Shown: in pieces, positions 41,955 through 53,559 of the stretch
Numbering within the stretch: the first letter of the stretch is position 1
Layout of the letters: every line of letters starts with the position of its first letter
Assembly (NCBI GenBank): GCA_021292165.1
Contig: CM037879.1
Coordinates: 249,035,438 to 249,099,437 of the forward strand
Length of the DNA stretch: 64,000 nt
Direction of reading: 5' to 3'
Origin: Shinisaurus crocodilurus
Taxonomy: Eukaryota > Chordata > Lepidosauria > Squamata > Shinisauridae
Notes under the pieces: generated by a model
Seen by the model: only the letters and a program-made list of their open reading frames with translations
Database searches by the model: none
What the model was told of the DNA's origin: nothing
Made by a program: the position numbers and the translations under genes

Positions 41955-44900
41955 GTATGTTACTGAGACTGGATGTGTATTGAAATGTTTATGCCATTTT
42001 TATTGTATTTGTATTTTGTACTGTATTTTATTTTATGGTTATGAATTGTTAACTGCCCACAGAGCTTTGGCTATTGGGCAGTATAGAAATGATGATGATG
42101 ATTATGATAATTTCCCCCTTCTTTTTCTCCCCCCCCAACCTCACCATATTCAGTTATTTCAGGGAGCAAGATTCCTTTTCAGTGCCTCATCATTAGCCAA
42201 CAGATAACTTTATACAACTCAAACCTCAGAGCTCTTGTGGAGGAAGGGGGGCCTGGCTGACTTGCCACACCCCCACCCTTTCCTACTCTAAAGGAACCAA
42301 GACCCTCTGAGATCTCAAGATACCAGATTGTCAGCCTCAGCTGTCTGCAATCTTACTTGACTCTCGGTTTAGGGACTCGCCTTTAATTCTGTAACCTGGA
42401 TTTAGATACTGAACCAAGCAGAGCAATCCACAAACACCATGTGGGGTAAAACCAAGACAAGGTTTATTCTGGTAGCATTTTACAACAAGATTAGGGAAAT
42501 GAGAGAAGCACACAAAATAAAGAGAGAGAGACTTTAGTACACAGAAATAGAGCTACAAAACAAGAAAACCTGATTCCTTAATATCTCTCAGGCATACACT
42601 CTATTACCTGAGGGTATTCTCTTCAAGGGTTAGATCCAGCACAGCCCTGCCGCCCGGGGGGAACTATACCATCTACCCGCAGGTCCGAGATGGATAGCCC
42701 TCCACAAGACATGCTTTCACTAGAGCCCTCAATCAGCTAATTTTCACCAGGAGCTACCTGGGGTCTTTGGCTTACCGCCATTACCACAGCCGGGTAGCCA
42801 TGCGATCCAAGACCAAAGAACAAAGACCAAAACCCATGCTTTGGGAAATATACCTCCCCCCCCCCTCCTCCCTGTAGCTCTGCTGCCTCTTAGCCAATCA
42901 TAATGCACTTCACCTGGCCAGGCAGGGGGAAGGGAACTCATGACTTACTGAGTTCATGAAAGCTTACATATGAAAGCTTTCAGCCTGGCTCCTCCGGACT
43001 TCTAGGCGCCACCCATTCAAGAGGAACTATGCACACACATACCCCCAGCCTTCACACATGAGGGTGTGTGTGTGTGTGTGTGTGTAGTGTGCGTGTGGGG
43101 ACCCCCGAAAGGCTCTTCTTCACAGCTCTCCACTGAGTTTTCTCCTAATTATAATGGGTAGAAACTGTTTCACTGATCCACCCAGGGTGCTTTTATCATG
43201 CAATTGCCCTGCCTCAGTAACAGAATTTTAGGGAGGGTCCAGACTTCCACTGCCACTTTGTAACTCTCCCATGTTTTCCCTCCACTTCTTCCATCTTTTT
43301 TTCTCCCCCCGATTTCTCTCCCCGATTTCTTTAATTGGTTAAAAAAATAGTTGAGGAAAAGAAGGAATAGCTGCACAAAGTATTTTGGCTGGAAGCCCTA
43401 AGAACCTTCCATCTGGAAGCACCCCAATAACTGAAGCGTACCCCCTTTTAAAAGCAGGAGAGAAAAAGATTTCCAGGCAATTCAAGAAAACACCCTTATT
43501 CTAGGTCACAATGGAGTAATAGCAATGAATAATTCCTGACTGATTGTCTTTGAAAAGAATTATTATTTTTTATTATATTTAAAATATTTATATCCTGCCT
43601 TTCCTCAATAGAGCTCAAGGTGGCTTACAACAATAAAACTAAAACAATTACCGTATACAAGTGGGACCTGCAACAAGGTGTTGCAGTGTGGAGGTCTCCC
43701 TGTTCACAATTCCAGTCCCCCTCCTAGTTTTCTCCCCCACCCACCAGTATAGTCACCATTCCACGGTCATTAATCACATTCCATTTTCATTGGGTTTTTT
43801 TGGGGCTCCTCCCCTCTGCTTAGACTTTTTTCCTAAATCTATTTTCTACTTCTGCAGACCTTGGTATTTGAGATGCTATTTAAAAGTGCTGCTGAGTGAT
43901 TCAGTCCTGATTACTTTTGAGTAGACATGAAGAGGCCTGTCCGGCTTAAAAATAATAAGAACCACATTTTGGCTTTGCCCGTTTTGCTTTTGGCCACCTC
44001 CATAGATGGAACGCAGCCCCTGAGACTTTTCCCAGATTGGAATTCAGCCCTTGGACTGAAAAACGTTCCCCACCCCTGTTCTAGACCTAAGAGAGAGAAT
44101 AACTGGCATCTATTAGCTCTTAACTATTTAACTCTGCTGTCCCACAGGTTTCTCTTTTCCTGCATTAGTAGCACCTGACTTTGCTTGTCCCAAGGACTGG
44201 ATGAAGCACGGAGGAAGCTGTTATGGCTATTTCACCAGATTGCTGACCTTTGCAAAGGCTGAAGTAAAATGTGGTTTCTTACTGTATTAGCAAATGGAAA
44301 GACAGGAGGAGAAGCGGCTGGAGAAGGGTATCATTGAGCCTTTTTATCCTCAGGCTGGTGATCACTGGCTGAGTTGCAGCCTGTCCAAAAGCCATGCAAG
44401 GACCTCAATAGTGGCAGGTGGAGATATGCCTTTGGCACCATGGGAGCCCCCGGGCTGGTCAGGTGCAGTGTTCCCTTGTCCACCACCTCATGGCAACCAC
44501 TGCATGTCCTTCACGCGTACATGAGTGCACACACAAAGAACCATGAGAAATTAAAAAATCACTTAAAGTTCACACACAGAGAAAAATGAGAAATTAAAAA
44601 ATCACTTCAAGTCTGTAAGTCTGAACAAAAAATGTGGTGGGTTGTTTTTTGTTTTTGTTTTTTTAATTTCAAGACAGATTTCAAATGCCAAGGCTTGCAA
44701 ATAACACATTTAATAACACATTCTGCCTTCTGGCTAATGTTGTTTGCAACAAAAGGAAACTGACTTAGCTGGTCACCTCCTTGAGTCACGACGATTTCTC
44801 ATGTCTTGCACAGGACCCAGACACCTTCTTTCAAAGAAGCATTCTGTCGGTTTTCCCAATGCTCAAACTGCAACATATTATTATTAGGAAAATGTGCTTC

Positions 44901-46290
44901 CACCGTGGTTGCTGGTGTTGTGTGCAGTGGTTGCTGGTGGTGTCTGGAAAGTGGTTGCATTTATCTTTGCGTTCAATTGAAGAAAAAAGGCAGTAAAGCA
45001 AAAGAGCAGATCACTAATGCACAGTATTGATCCACAAACATTAAAAAAGGGAAGATCATAAATACAGTAAAGAACAATAATCATGTTTTAAAATCACTGA
45101 TGAATTTATTATTTTCTTCTTGCTGTGCCGCATTTTTGTTTTCATAAATAAGATAAAAACAAAATAGGCAGATCTGTTGTAAAATTTAATAGTGGCAGCG
45201 AAGCGGATAATAGCGAAACACTAGAAAAATCAGCAGCATTTGTTAATGAACGGCTAAGGAAAGTATGGGATATTTTAATATAGTCCAATCACATCACATA
45301 AAATTGAGAGAAGGGTTGATCTTAGAAAATATTTCTTTGTCACACCGTAACCAAGTACGTAACTTACAGGATTATGCATTTGATGAAGTGAGCTATATAG
45401 TCCACAAAAGCTGATGCCATAACCAATTTGTTAGTCTTTAAGATTCCACAAAACTGCTGAGTATCCTTGGTGCAGCAGACTAACAATTCTATCCCCCCAA
45501 AAGTCCTTCTTTGTTCAGAATTAGTTCTATTCCCCCGCCCCTGGAATGCTAGATGCCACAAAACTCTTGGTGGTTTCTGTTGCACTTCTACACGCCCCCA
45601 CCCTTGTCAAGTCTTTCTTGTTTCAGAATTCTATTTTTTTTCTCCCTTAGAATCCTAGATATAATATGAAGCATGATGATTGTTCCTCATTGTATTTACG
45701 GTATGTCCCCCTCCCCACCAATACACTTGAATTAATCTTGTGCAGATGCCTACTGGAGTACACCATCTTGTACTTGTCACTTCTATGTGTCTAAAGAGTG
45801 AGCATTCCCACACCAAACCACTGGAGCATGGGAGCCCTTACACAGTTCTAACAAACAAGAAGTTACAAAAACCAGCACAACTGCCTGTTCCTGCCATGAG
45901 CCCTGCAGTTTTGGAAAATTTGCTTGGCTTCCCCATAGGTTGCTTGAGCATACTGTTGTTCAGTCCAAAAACTGAACTGTTGACCAGCCATCACATGGTT
46001 ATCCTGCAAAGGCTAAAATGCAACTGGAGCCCTCTTTGGCTGATATCTGGATAAGCATCAAGATAAACTTTGCTATACCTGAGCCTCATGGTAGCTTGTG
46101 CTTGGAAGCTAGTGCAGCTAACCGAGGGATTGGCCCTCTTTTTGTCCCTGTGCAGGCCTCGTGCAAAAAGCATGGGAACTCCAGCCTTGCCTCCATCCAC
46201 ACCAATGAAGAAGCCTGTGCAATTGCCAAGTTTGTTGCTAGCCATGGGGAGAAGTTACCTGTTTGGATAGGTCTCCACGATCCTGAAAAG
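41894..46290 (+). CDS. REG4-like secreted C-type lectin, 5' three coding exons
   Basis: Small secreted C-type lectin-like protein. Exons by eye: 41894-41954 (signal peptide), 44148-44263 and 46156-46290, with agreeing phases (1, then 0). The encoded part has an N-terminal CPKDW, then SCYGYF, AEASCKKHGN, LASIH and VWIGLHDPEK. CYGYF and WIGLHDP are closest to vertebrate REG4 among families I know. The normally Trp-bearing position before AEA is Phe. About 104 residues are covered; the remaining long-loop and last two cysteines (usually one or two exons) were not found before the gap at 59416. It is either truncated or its 3' exons are lost or unrecognised. A solo LTR fills much of intron 1. The neighbouring lectin-pentraxin gene has the same strand. 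Confidence 0.75.
42236..43124 (-). mobile_element. Solo LTR, family B (copy 2)
   Basis: Plus-strand edges TGTGGAGG and CTTCTTCACA. A perfect 5-bp duplication GCTCT flanks it (42231-42235 and 43125-43129). AATAAA on the minus strand is near 42462. It lies in intron 1 of the REG4-like gene, antisense to it. Confidence 0.93.
43560..43650 (-). repeat. SINE tail fragment
   Basis: TTTATATCCTGCCTTTCCTC and CTCAAGGTGGCTTAC match the 3' tail of the tRNA-derived SINE; the head is missing. Confidence 0.55.
44148..44263 (+). CDS. REG4-like exon 2
   Basis: Acceptor CTGTCCCACAG, donor GAA/GTAAAA. It encodes FACPKDWMKHGGSCYGYF and the first helix start. Ends in phase 0, matching exon 3. Confidence 0.75.
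44600..46155. other. REG4-like intron 2, part
   Basis: No gene. 45377-45474 is an inverted copy of the CTTGTGGCACC-type repeat (GATGAAGTGAGCTATATAGT). Otherwise unique-looking AT-rich sequence. Confidence 0.45.
46156..46290 (+). CDS. REG4-like exon 3
   Basis: Acceptor TTGTCCCTGTGCAG, donor GTGAGT; exactly 45 codons in phase 0. It encodes ASCKKHGNSSLASIHTNEEA through VWIGLHDPEK, the middle of the C-type lectin fold up to the WIGL strand. Confidence 0.82.
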
Positions 46291-46364
46291 GTGAGTGTCA
46301 GGACTCAGGAAGCACTCCAGCGCTTAATTTCTAAGGATGTGTCCAATATTCTCTTGTTCTGAAT

Positions 46365-46765
46365 TTCTCCCTGGTTTTTGGAGTTTGGAAACAAAACACA
46401 TAGTTCAAAAGTGGAACTGATGCATTAGGAGTTCTCCAGTACAGGTATCAGTTGCATCACATACACTGTGGAAATATCATCCTCTGATCTGGAAGACTGA
46501 GAGATATATATTCCTGGCTCTATTCCATGGTTTCTCCCCCACCCCCTGTCCCATGGTAGCATCCTTTAATCTTGAATGTTTTACCAAGTGGTGGTGAGAA
46601 TTTCATCAATTCATTGCATTTATATAATATTTTTAATGAAAGCACACAAGGTAGTTTTCATACTATAATGAGGGCTTTCCATCTAAGAGACATGATACAA
46701 ATGGAAAAAAAGAATGCAAACTGAAGAGGGAAAGAAGCAAATTCAGGTACCAACTCTTTCATAAT
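46365..46765. repeat. Duplicated segment, copy 2
   Basis: Direct copy of 36235-36680, beginning near TTTTTGGAGTTTGGAAAC, about 10.1 kb downstream. Confidence 0.75.
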
Positions 46766-46849
46766 GAGATATAATGAACAGGTGAAATGGTCACACTGCA
46801 GGAGACAGTTCTGGGAGTTGAGGAGCCCAATGGCAAAGGCAACAGAGAA

Positions 46850-47880
46850 ACTTGTGGCACCTTTAAAGACTAAAACATTTATTCTGGCATTTCTCTTCCC
46901 CTGAAACATGCACAGCTGTGTGCAGTGAGAATTTTGTGGGTGGGGGGAATGGGAGAGAGACAACACACCTGACCTCGTTGGGCCAATGCAGGCATTAATG
47001 GGTGGAGCTGATATTAGGCCTGGTGGGCCCCACCCTCAGCCTCGTTTTTCCTTCCGCACCTTCCCCTCCCTGTGTCGGCTCCTCTGGTCACCCGTTAAGG
47101 GGGTGAGTAGGAATTTTGGCTCATTTCCCTGATTGGCCGTAGAGGGTGGTGTTGTTTTTTTTTGCCTACTCCATACTGTAGTGGGGTGGTCAGGGTGTTT
47201 TTTCTCTGGGTTCATGGTTAATTGGTTATTCAGTTTGGTCACATTTGGCATGTAAGTGCAGGTTTAGGCAATGGATAGGGTTTGGTGAGCATCCATTGAC
47301 ACCTTTTAGGTGATTGGCAATAATCTGAGGCTCCATGTTGATGGGTCCGGAGACTCAGTCTAGGGGAGATAAAGACTACCTTTGAGGCCTTCTTACCTCA
47401 CCCACTTGTTGTCCTGCAACTCCGAGAGGAGGTGACACTGGGAAGGCCTCCTCCCAGCACCATGTTGGTGTAAAACTGGGCAGTGGCGAGATACAACGCC
47501 ACCCTTCACTTTTGGATGCATCGCCCAATGAGCAGCTCTACCAGCTGAAGGGCCGGCCTAATTTCACCTGCACTCCATCCCTTTGCAGGTATTTTATTAT
47601 CAATAAATGTGGCCCAATTTTAATCCCACAACGGTGTCTCGGCTCCTTATTTCCCCTTTACACCCGCAAAAGGTTTTGTGGACTGTAATCCACTTCATCA
47701 GATGCAAGGGGTATTAGGGAGAGTTTCAGGCTTTCTACACAGAAACTCTCCTCAACACTCCATCCATCTGATGAAGTGAACTATAGTCCACAAAGGGTTA
47801 TGGCAGAATAACTGTGTTTGTCTTTCAGGTGCCACAAGACTTTGTTGTTTTTGCTGCAATAAACTAACACAGTCAACCCT
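46850..47880. mobile_element. Recurrent repeat interrupted by LTR-like sequence
   Basis: 46852-46893 and 47669-47873 look like two halves of the CTTGTGGCACC/CACTTCATCAGATG repeat. Between them is about 770 bp of unrelated sequence with an AATAAA near 47602, which could be an LTR. Its ends and duplication could not be fixed. Confidence 0.35.
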
Positions 47881-47945
47881 CTGGAAACTAAGCCAAAGGG
47901 CAGTTGGTCTCTGCTGGGTCCATGGAAGAGGCCTTGTTTTTTCAC

Positions 47946-49795
47946 CAGGGATGTTGAAGAGTCCTTGGTCTTGAGTCACGAGTCGAGTCACGAGTCTTTG
48001 GACCCGAGTCTCGAGTCCGAGTCCGAGTCCTTGGTCCAAAATGGTGACTCACGAGTCACGAGTCCTGAGTCACTCCCAAAACTGACTCCACGAGTCCCTA
48101 TTAAAATCAATGGGGTTTCCCCCCAACAAAATAAGACTACTTCAGATGTGTGGCTTAAATAAATTCTAGGCACAAGTGTGCCTTTTTATTTCAAAACTCT
48201 GCAACTGATTTTGGCAAGAACAGACTAGGCAGACAAACCCAAAAGAACCAGGCAGGCAGAGGAGGCAGGGAACTCCAAAGCAGGCAGGCAGAGGCGTTTG
48301 TCTTGGACAATTCAAACTGTGGAACTGGTTAAGAAGAGACCAGTCAGGCAGAGGAGGTAGGGAACTCCAAACAGGCAGACAGGCAGTGCCCTTTGTCTTG
48401 GACAATTTATTTATTATTACATTTATCAATCGCCCATCTGGCCGGTCACCCGGCCACCCTGGGCGATGTACAATTAAAATACAATAAAACACAATAAAAT
48501 ATAATAATTAAAACAATATTAAAAAATTCTCATTAAAAACCTAACCCACCCCATATTCCCGCCTGAACAGCCATGTTTTTAATGCACGGCGGAAGCTCAT
48601 CACGGAGGGGGCATGGCGAAGGTCACTAGGGAGGGAGTTCCATAATGTGGGGGCCGCCACAGAGAAGGCCCTCTTCCTAGTCCCCACCAGCCTGGCTGCT
48701 CTGGCTGATGGGATAAGGAGAAGGCCGTCCGTGGCAGACCTTGTTGAGCGGCCTACTTGATGTTGCTGGAGGCGCTCCTTGAGATAAGCTGGGCCGGAGC
48801 CGTGTAGGGTTTTAAAGGTCAAAACCAACACCTTGAATTCGGCTCGGCAAGCAACTGGTAGCCAGTGCAACTCTTTAAGCACTGGCGTGATGTGATCACG
48901 CCGGCGGCTGCCCTTAATCAGGCGAGCCGCCGCGTTCTGTACCAGCTGAAGCTTCCGGACCGTCTTCAAGGGTAACCCCACGTAGAGCGCATTACAGTAG
49001 TCTAGGCGAGAGGAGACCAAGGCATGAACCACTGATGGGAGCAGGTGATTAGGAAGGTAGGGGCGCAGCTGCCGTATCAGATGGAGTTGATACAGCGCCG
49101 CCCGGCTCACAGCTGCCACCTGAGCCTCCATGGACAGCTGGGAGTCTAGAATGACCCCCAAGCTGCGGACCTGGTCCTTCAGGGGTAGATGTACCCCATT
49201 CAGCACCAGGTCAACATCCCCTAACCTTCCCTTGTCCCCCACCAGAAGTACCTCGGTCTTGTCGGGGTTCAGCTTCAGCATATTCCTTCCCATCCAGCCA
49301 GCCACTGACTCCAGGCACTTGGACAGGGTTTCAACGGCCAACCTCGGTGAGGACTTAAAACAGAGGTAGAGCTGCGTGTCAACTGTTGAACTGGTCAAGA
49401 AGAGACCAGGCAGGCAGAGGAGGCTGGGAACCCCAAACAGGCAAGCAGAGGCAGCCAAACCCAAAATGTCTGACCCTAACTGTAACCCCCCACTACAACA
49501 CATCAATCAAAATAAATCTCAACACATCATTGGGGCTGCGCTCCTGGTAGGTGTCCATAGTGGCCGAGCAGTGGCGCTCCTCGCTTCCATGCGCTCTTCA
49601 CTGGTGATCGCACTCCTTCTGGCACAGCCAGAAGACTCGTCAACAGCCCTGGGATGTTGACGAGTCCTTGGTCTCGAGTCCCGAGTCGAGTCCCGAGTCC
49701 CATTAAAAATATTGGGACTCAAGTCCGAGTCGAGTCAGAGGGGGGACTCAGTCCGACTCACGAGTCGAGTCCTCGAGTCCGAGTCCCCATCCCTG
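47946..49795. mobile_element. GAGTC-rich hAT-like element (copy 2), LINE inside
   Basis: Ends CAGGGATG and CATCCCTG, with a perfect 8-bp duplication TTTTTCAC (47938-47945 and 49796-49803). Subterminal GAGTC arrays match copy 1. AP-1-like heptamers lie at 47972-47978, 48045-48051 and 48066-48072. A minus-strand LINE (48401-49385) interrupts the middle. Confidence 0.88.
48401..49385 (-). mobile_element. 5'-truncated LINE (CR1/L2 type), long open RT frame
   Basis: The minus strand has an open frame of about 280 LINE residues: LNPDKTEVLLVG, SRLDYCNALYVGLP, LVQNAAARLIKG and the C-terminal TLWNSLPSDLR. The fragment starts just after where the YADD motif would be, so it is inactive, but the lack of stops suggests a young copy. 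Confidence 0.92.
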
Positions 49796-49799
49796 TTTT

Positions 49800-50150
49800 T
49801 CACTATCCATCTTTTTAAAAAAAGGGGGGGGAATCCTATTCCTGCACCTGATCAGAAATCTTGGAAAGCAGATCTAATCATTGTGCTACATCAAGAGAAA
49901 GAAGCACATTCTCTGCTGGAGGCTGTGTGTAATTACCCAGTAGTGCAAAAGAAAAAGAAAAAAGCACCCTTTGCATAGAAGCAGCATATTAGTTTCTCAA
50001 TCCTGGGACTGAGCCCTGATTGATATTAAACATTTCTTATTGTTGGAATGATCCTCTCTCCTGCTAATAATCTTCTTCTCCCGCACCCTAAAATACTCTG
50101 CTTCTACTCACCGAGGAGTTATGTACCTTTAACTGTGTCTTCACTGGTGG
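49800..50150. other. No gene seen
   Basis: Non-coding spacer; specifically searched for the missing REG4-like exons without success. Confidence 0.4.
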
Positions 50151-50510
50151 AAAGGGTGGATGAAAAGAGATGTGAGGTGGGAGGCTAATAAGAAGAGGGC
50201 ACCCCGACTGTGGAAGCAACTTCCCAGAGAGGCTCACCTGGTGCCTACATTATGCTCTTTCCAGTGCCAGGTGAAGATCTTCCTGTTTTCCCAGAAATTT
50301 TAATCTGTCAGTTTCTGTTGTTTTAAATCTTTTACTGTATTTCAAATCTTTGCATTGCTGCTAGGTTTTACTTTGGCCTTTACTTCTGTTCTATACTGTA
50401 GTTCTAAACTTTTATAGTGTATTTTATGGTTTTAATTGTAGTGAACCACCTCCAGAGTTTCCGCTACCGGGCGGTATAAAAATGTAATAAAGAAATAAAC
50501 ATTTCAGCTG
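50150..50510 (+). mobile_element. LINE 3' end fragment
   Basis: Ends with GCTACCGGGCGGTATAAAAA and TAATAAAGAAATAAA, the 3' terminus of CR1/L2-like LINEs in the plus orientation; a decayed C-terminal coding piece precedes it. Confidence 0.75.
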
Positions 50511-50805
50511 AGGCTAATAGGGTCTGAGCCTCAGAACCTGGGAGATGCACGGCAATTTTAGAGTAAAACTTAAGTCTTATTACGTTTATTTGAGATGAGT
50601 CAGTTGTCCCACGCCATCCGACTGTTTTGTTTCTTTTACCTGAACAGGTGTGTCTTTGACTCATCTGACAAAAACAGTGACTGTATGGACAGACCCCACT
50701 CAGCAAGAAATTCATGAATGTCAGCTGAATGGTGTGGGCTTCAAGAATTAATTTATGGGTTGTGGTCTCTGAAGCACCCCTCAAGCCAGATAACACAAAA
50801 TGGTG

Positions 50806-50842
50806 CCTATATATATAGTGTATATATATATATATATATATG
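50806..50842. repeat. (TA)n microsatellite
   Basis: TATATA run with a short interruption at about 50817-50820. Confidence 0.9.
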
Positions 50843-51206
50843 TGCATGCAACCATATTGGGGCACAATCCAATCCAGATGCCCATAATCCTCCGAACTTG
50901 GAGGATTACAGGCATCCTATGCAGAGTGGAATGTTGCCTCCGCACTCCTGCCCTGCAAAATACTTTCTGCTGATTTCTGCTGTCTAAGTTTTGTGCCTCA
51001 GAGAGGGAGGGAAAGAGGCTGAGGCACCACCAGGGTATCTCGTATCATGGCAGTGCCAGTCTGCTTCTCAACCCGCCCACTAAACACTTTCTCTGAGGTC
51101 ACGTTTGTGACATGCTAGCTGCAAAGGGGGGGGGGCACTCCAGGCTCAGAGTCCCAGCCCCGATGTCCAAGCAAGTTTCTGAGGTCAGAGCTGGGATTGT
51201 CTAGAC

Positions 51207-51340
51207 CAGTGTTCTCCAACCTTGGGTCCCCAGATGTTTTTGGCCTACAACTCCCAGCATGCCCCAGCCAGCATAGCTGGCTGGGGCATGCTGGGAGTTG
51301 TAGGCCAAAACATCTGGGGACCCAAGGTTGGAGAACACTG
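51207..51340. mobile_element. hAT-type hairpin MITE, near-perfect palindrome
   Basis: 134 bp that folds on itself almost completely: CAGTGTTCTCCAACC at one end, its exact complement at the other, and CAGCATAGCTGGCTGGGGC at the centre. A perfect 8-bp duplication GTCTAGAC flanks it (51199-51206 and 51341-51348). Confidence 0.95.
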
Positions 51341-51389
51341 GTCTAGACGCTGTATTATATATAGGATTGTGCTGTTAAGAGAATAATGA

Positions 51390-52110
51390 AACTTTGCAAT
51401 GATGAAACATGCGAGACACATCAACACATGCAATATTAGGATGATTAGAAGTATAATAGAAATAGGGCTAGCATATTTTTAAAATTAAAATTGAAGTCTA
51501 TTCCTCCTCTCAACTAACAAAGCAGTCATAATTGAGACCTTATCTTTACCTATTTGGCAGGCATGGATGGCAAAGCTTTGATAGGCTTGCCATTCTCTCA
51601 GAATGTCTCTGCTCAACCACATTAAAATCTCAGTATTGATAACATTCTAACTAGCACTAGCCCAGGAACTTTATCTTAAATAAACATCTGTGTACACTGA
51701 CATTTTGGATTCAGTCATAGCCATGAGCGGTGTTAGGGAAGGCCCACCTGGGCATGGGCCATGGTTGTTTGAGCTGTTCCCTGGGTATTTAGAGCTGTCT
51801 CAATTGCCATCATCTGCCTTAATGAGAGCCTGCTTCTTCCCTCTGAATTTAGTAGCCTTTTAAAAGACACCAGGCTTTTAAACTAGAGGGGAGACTGCCA
51901 CCTTTTCTTCCACAGTCTGTTCATTATTTTTGTTATGTTCAGAGTCCAAAATTGTCTAGGAATACCACTGTCACCCGGCTTTCTTGGGGTGTACCTGACT
52001 CTGCAGAGAGCTGTCCAGCCAATTGCTACTGGGCTGGGCAATTGTACTTGTTGTGTGTGCCCTGGATCATTGTAGACAGTGACGCCTTGACAAGATGAAG
52101 AGTAGGCACA
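51390..52110 (-). mobile_element. LTR-like repeat family C (copy 2)
   Basis: Inverted relative to 40040-41000. Shared words include AAGCAGGCTCTCATTAAGGC and CAGCAATTGGCT-type phrases on the minus strand. The left end is decayed. Confidence 0.6.
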
Positions 52111-52329
52111 TTGGCTGCTCACTTTATTTATTTATTTATTTATTATATTTCTACACTGCCCATCAGTCAGAAGGCTCCCTGGGTGGTTCACAATCAATAT
52201 AAACAATCATAATAAAATCACAATAATACCATTAATATAAAACACTCTAGTACAATAGAACAGCTAAATAAATCAACCCGGAGGTACTGTAGTAAAATAC
52301 AGTAAAAAATGGAAGTAAAAATCTAACTA

Positions 52330-52575
52330 CAGTCATGCCTTGGATTGAGAGCATAATTCATTCCGGAAACGTGCTTGTAATCCAAAACACTCTTATATCA
52401 AAATGAAATCCCCCCAAAAAAATTTGTACAGAGATTTTTAATTTAAGCCATACTACAGTACTTGTATTGCAAGACGTTGCTTGTATATCAAGTAAAAAAA
52501 AATTAAATATTTAAAATTTTGCTTGTCTTGCAAAACGCTCTCAAACCAAGTTACTTGCAATACAAGGTATTACTG
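52330..52575. mobile_element. Tigger/pogo-like MITE (copy 1)
   Basis: Inverted ends CAGTCATGCCTTGGATTG and its partner ending GGTATTACTG, flanked by TA on both sides (52328-52329 and 52576-52577). It is the reverse complement of 63606-63852. Confidence 0.9.
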
Positions 52576-52930
52576 TATTAAAATATCAGAAAAATAAAAA
52601 GGTTTTTACCTGGCCCCTGAAAGAATAAAGGGTGGGCACACCAGGCGCACCTCTTTGGGGTTGGGGAGCTGGTTCCACAAATGGGGTGCCACAACTGAGA
52701 AGGCCCTTCCCCTAGTAGCCACCCTCCTAGCTTCCTTTAGAGCGGGCTCTCTGAGAAGGACCTCCGATGAAGATCTCAGGGTTTGGGTAGGCACGTATGG
52801 CCCGGGAAGAGGTGTTCCTACAGATAATCTGGCCTTAAACCATTTAGGGCTTTAAATGTTAATGTTAGCACTTCGAATCGGGCCCAGACTTCAATGGGTA
52901 ACCAGTGTAATTGATAGAGGACTGGCATGG

Positions 52931-53045
52931 GAGACCCCTCCTCTAGTTTCCTGCATTGAGCAGGGGGTTGGACTCGATAGCCTTGTAGGCTCCTTCCAAC
53001 TCTATGATCTATGAAATCTATGAAATCTATGAAATCTATGATATG
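52931..53045 (+). repeat. 5S rRNA-derived SINE, truncated (copy 3)
   Basis: Starts inside the 5S C box (GGAGACCCCTCC), then the CR1-like tail TTGGACTCGATAGCC and (GAAATCTAT)n at the end. Confidence 0.75.
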
Positions 53046-53559
53046 TTCTTGTAGGCCATGGCCAGTCCCCATTAGCGGCCTCACTACTCTATTTTGAACC
53101 AATTGAAGTTTCTGGACCATTTTCAAGGCAGCACTATGTAGAGCGCGTTACAATAGTCCAAACGAGAGGTTACCAGAGCATGGATCACTGTTGTTAGGCT
53201 CTGTCTGCCCATATAGGGTCGTAGTTGGTAAATCAGCCTAAGCTGATAAAAGGTGCTCCTTGTCACTCAGTCCACTTGTGACTCCAGTGACAGTTCAGGA
53301 GGATCCAGGAACACCCCCAAACTATGAACCCTGTCTTTTAGAGGGAGTGCAACCCCATCCAGGGCAGGTTGAGTATCTCCCCACCGGACAGATGACCCAC
53401 CTACCAACAGCACCTCCGTCTTGTCTGGATTGAGTCTCAGTTTATTGGCCCTCATCCAGTCCATTACCGGGCCCAGGCACTGTTTCAAAACAGCCACTGC
53501 CTCACCTGGATTTGATGAACAAGAGAGGTGGAGCAGATTGTCATCTGCATATTGGTGAC

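Larger units (their letters stand above)
52120..53559 (-). mobile_element. 5'-truncated LINE (CR1/L2 type) with nested insertions
   Basis: Minus-strand LINE: an AT-rich 3' tail near 52120-52320, C-terminal RT (52606-53126) and an upstream RT segment with HQYADD and LNPDKTEVLLVGG (53267-53559). It is interrupted by a Tigger-like MITE (52330-52575), a truncated 5S-derived SINE (52931-53045) and, at the YADD region, a solo LTR (53560-54282). Confidence 0.85.
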
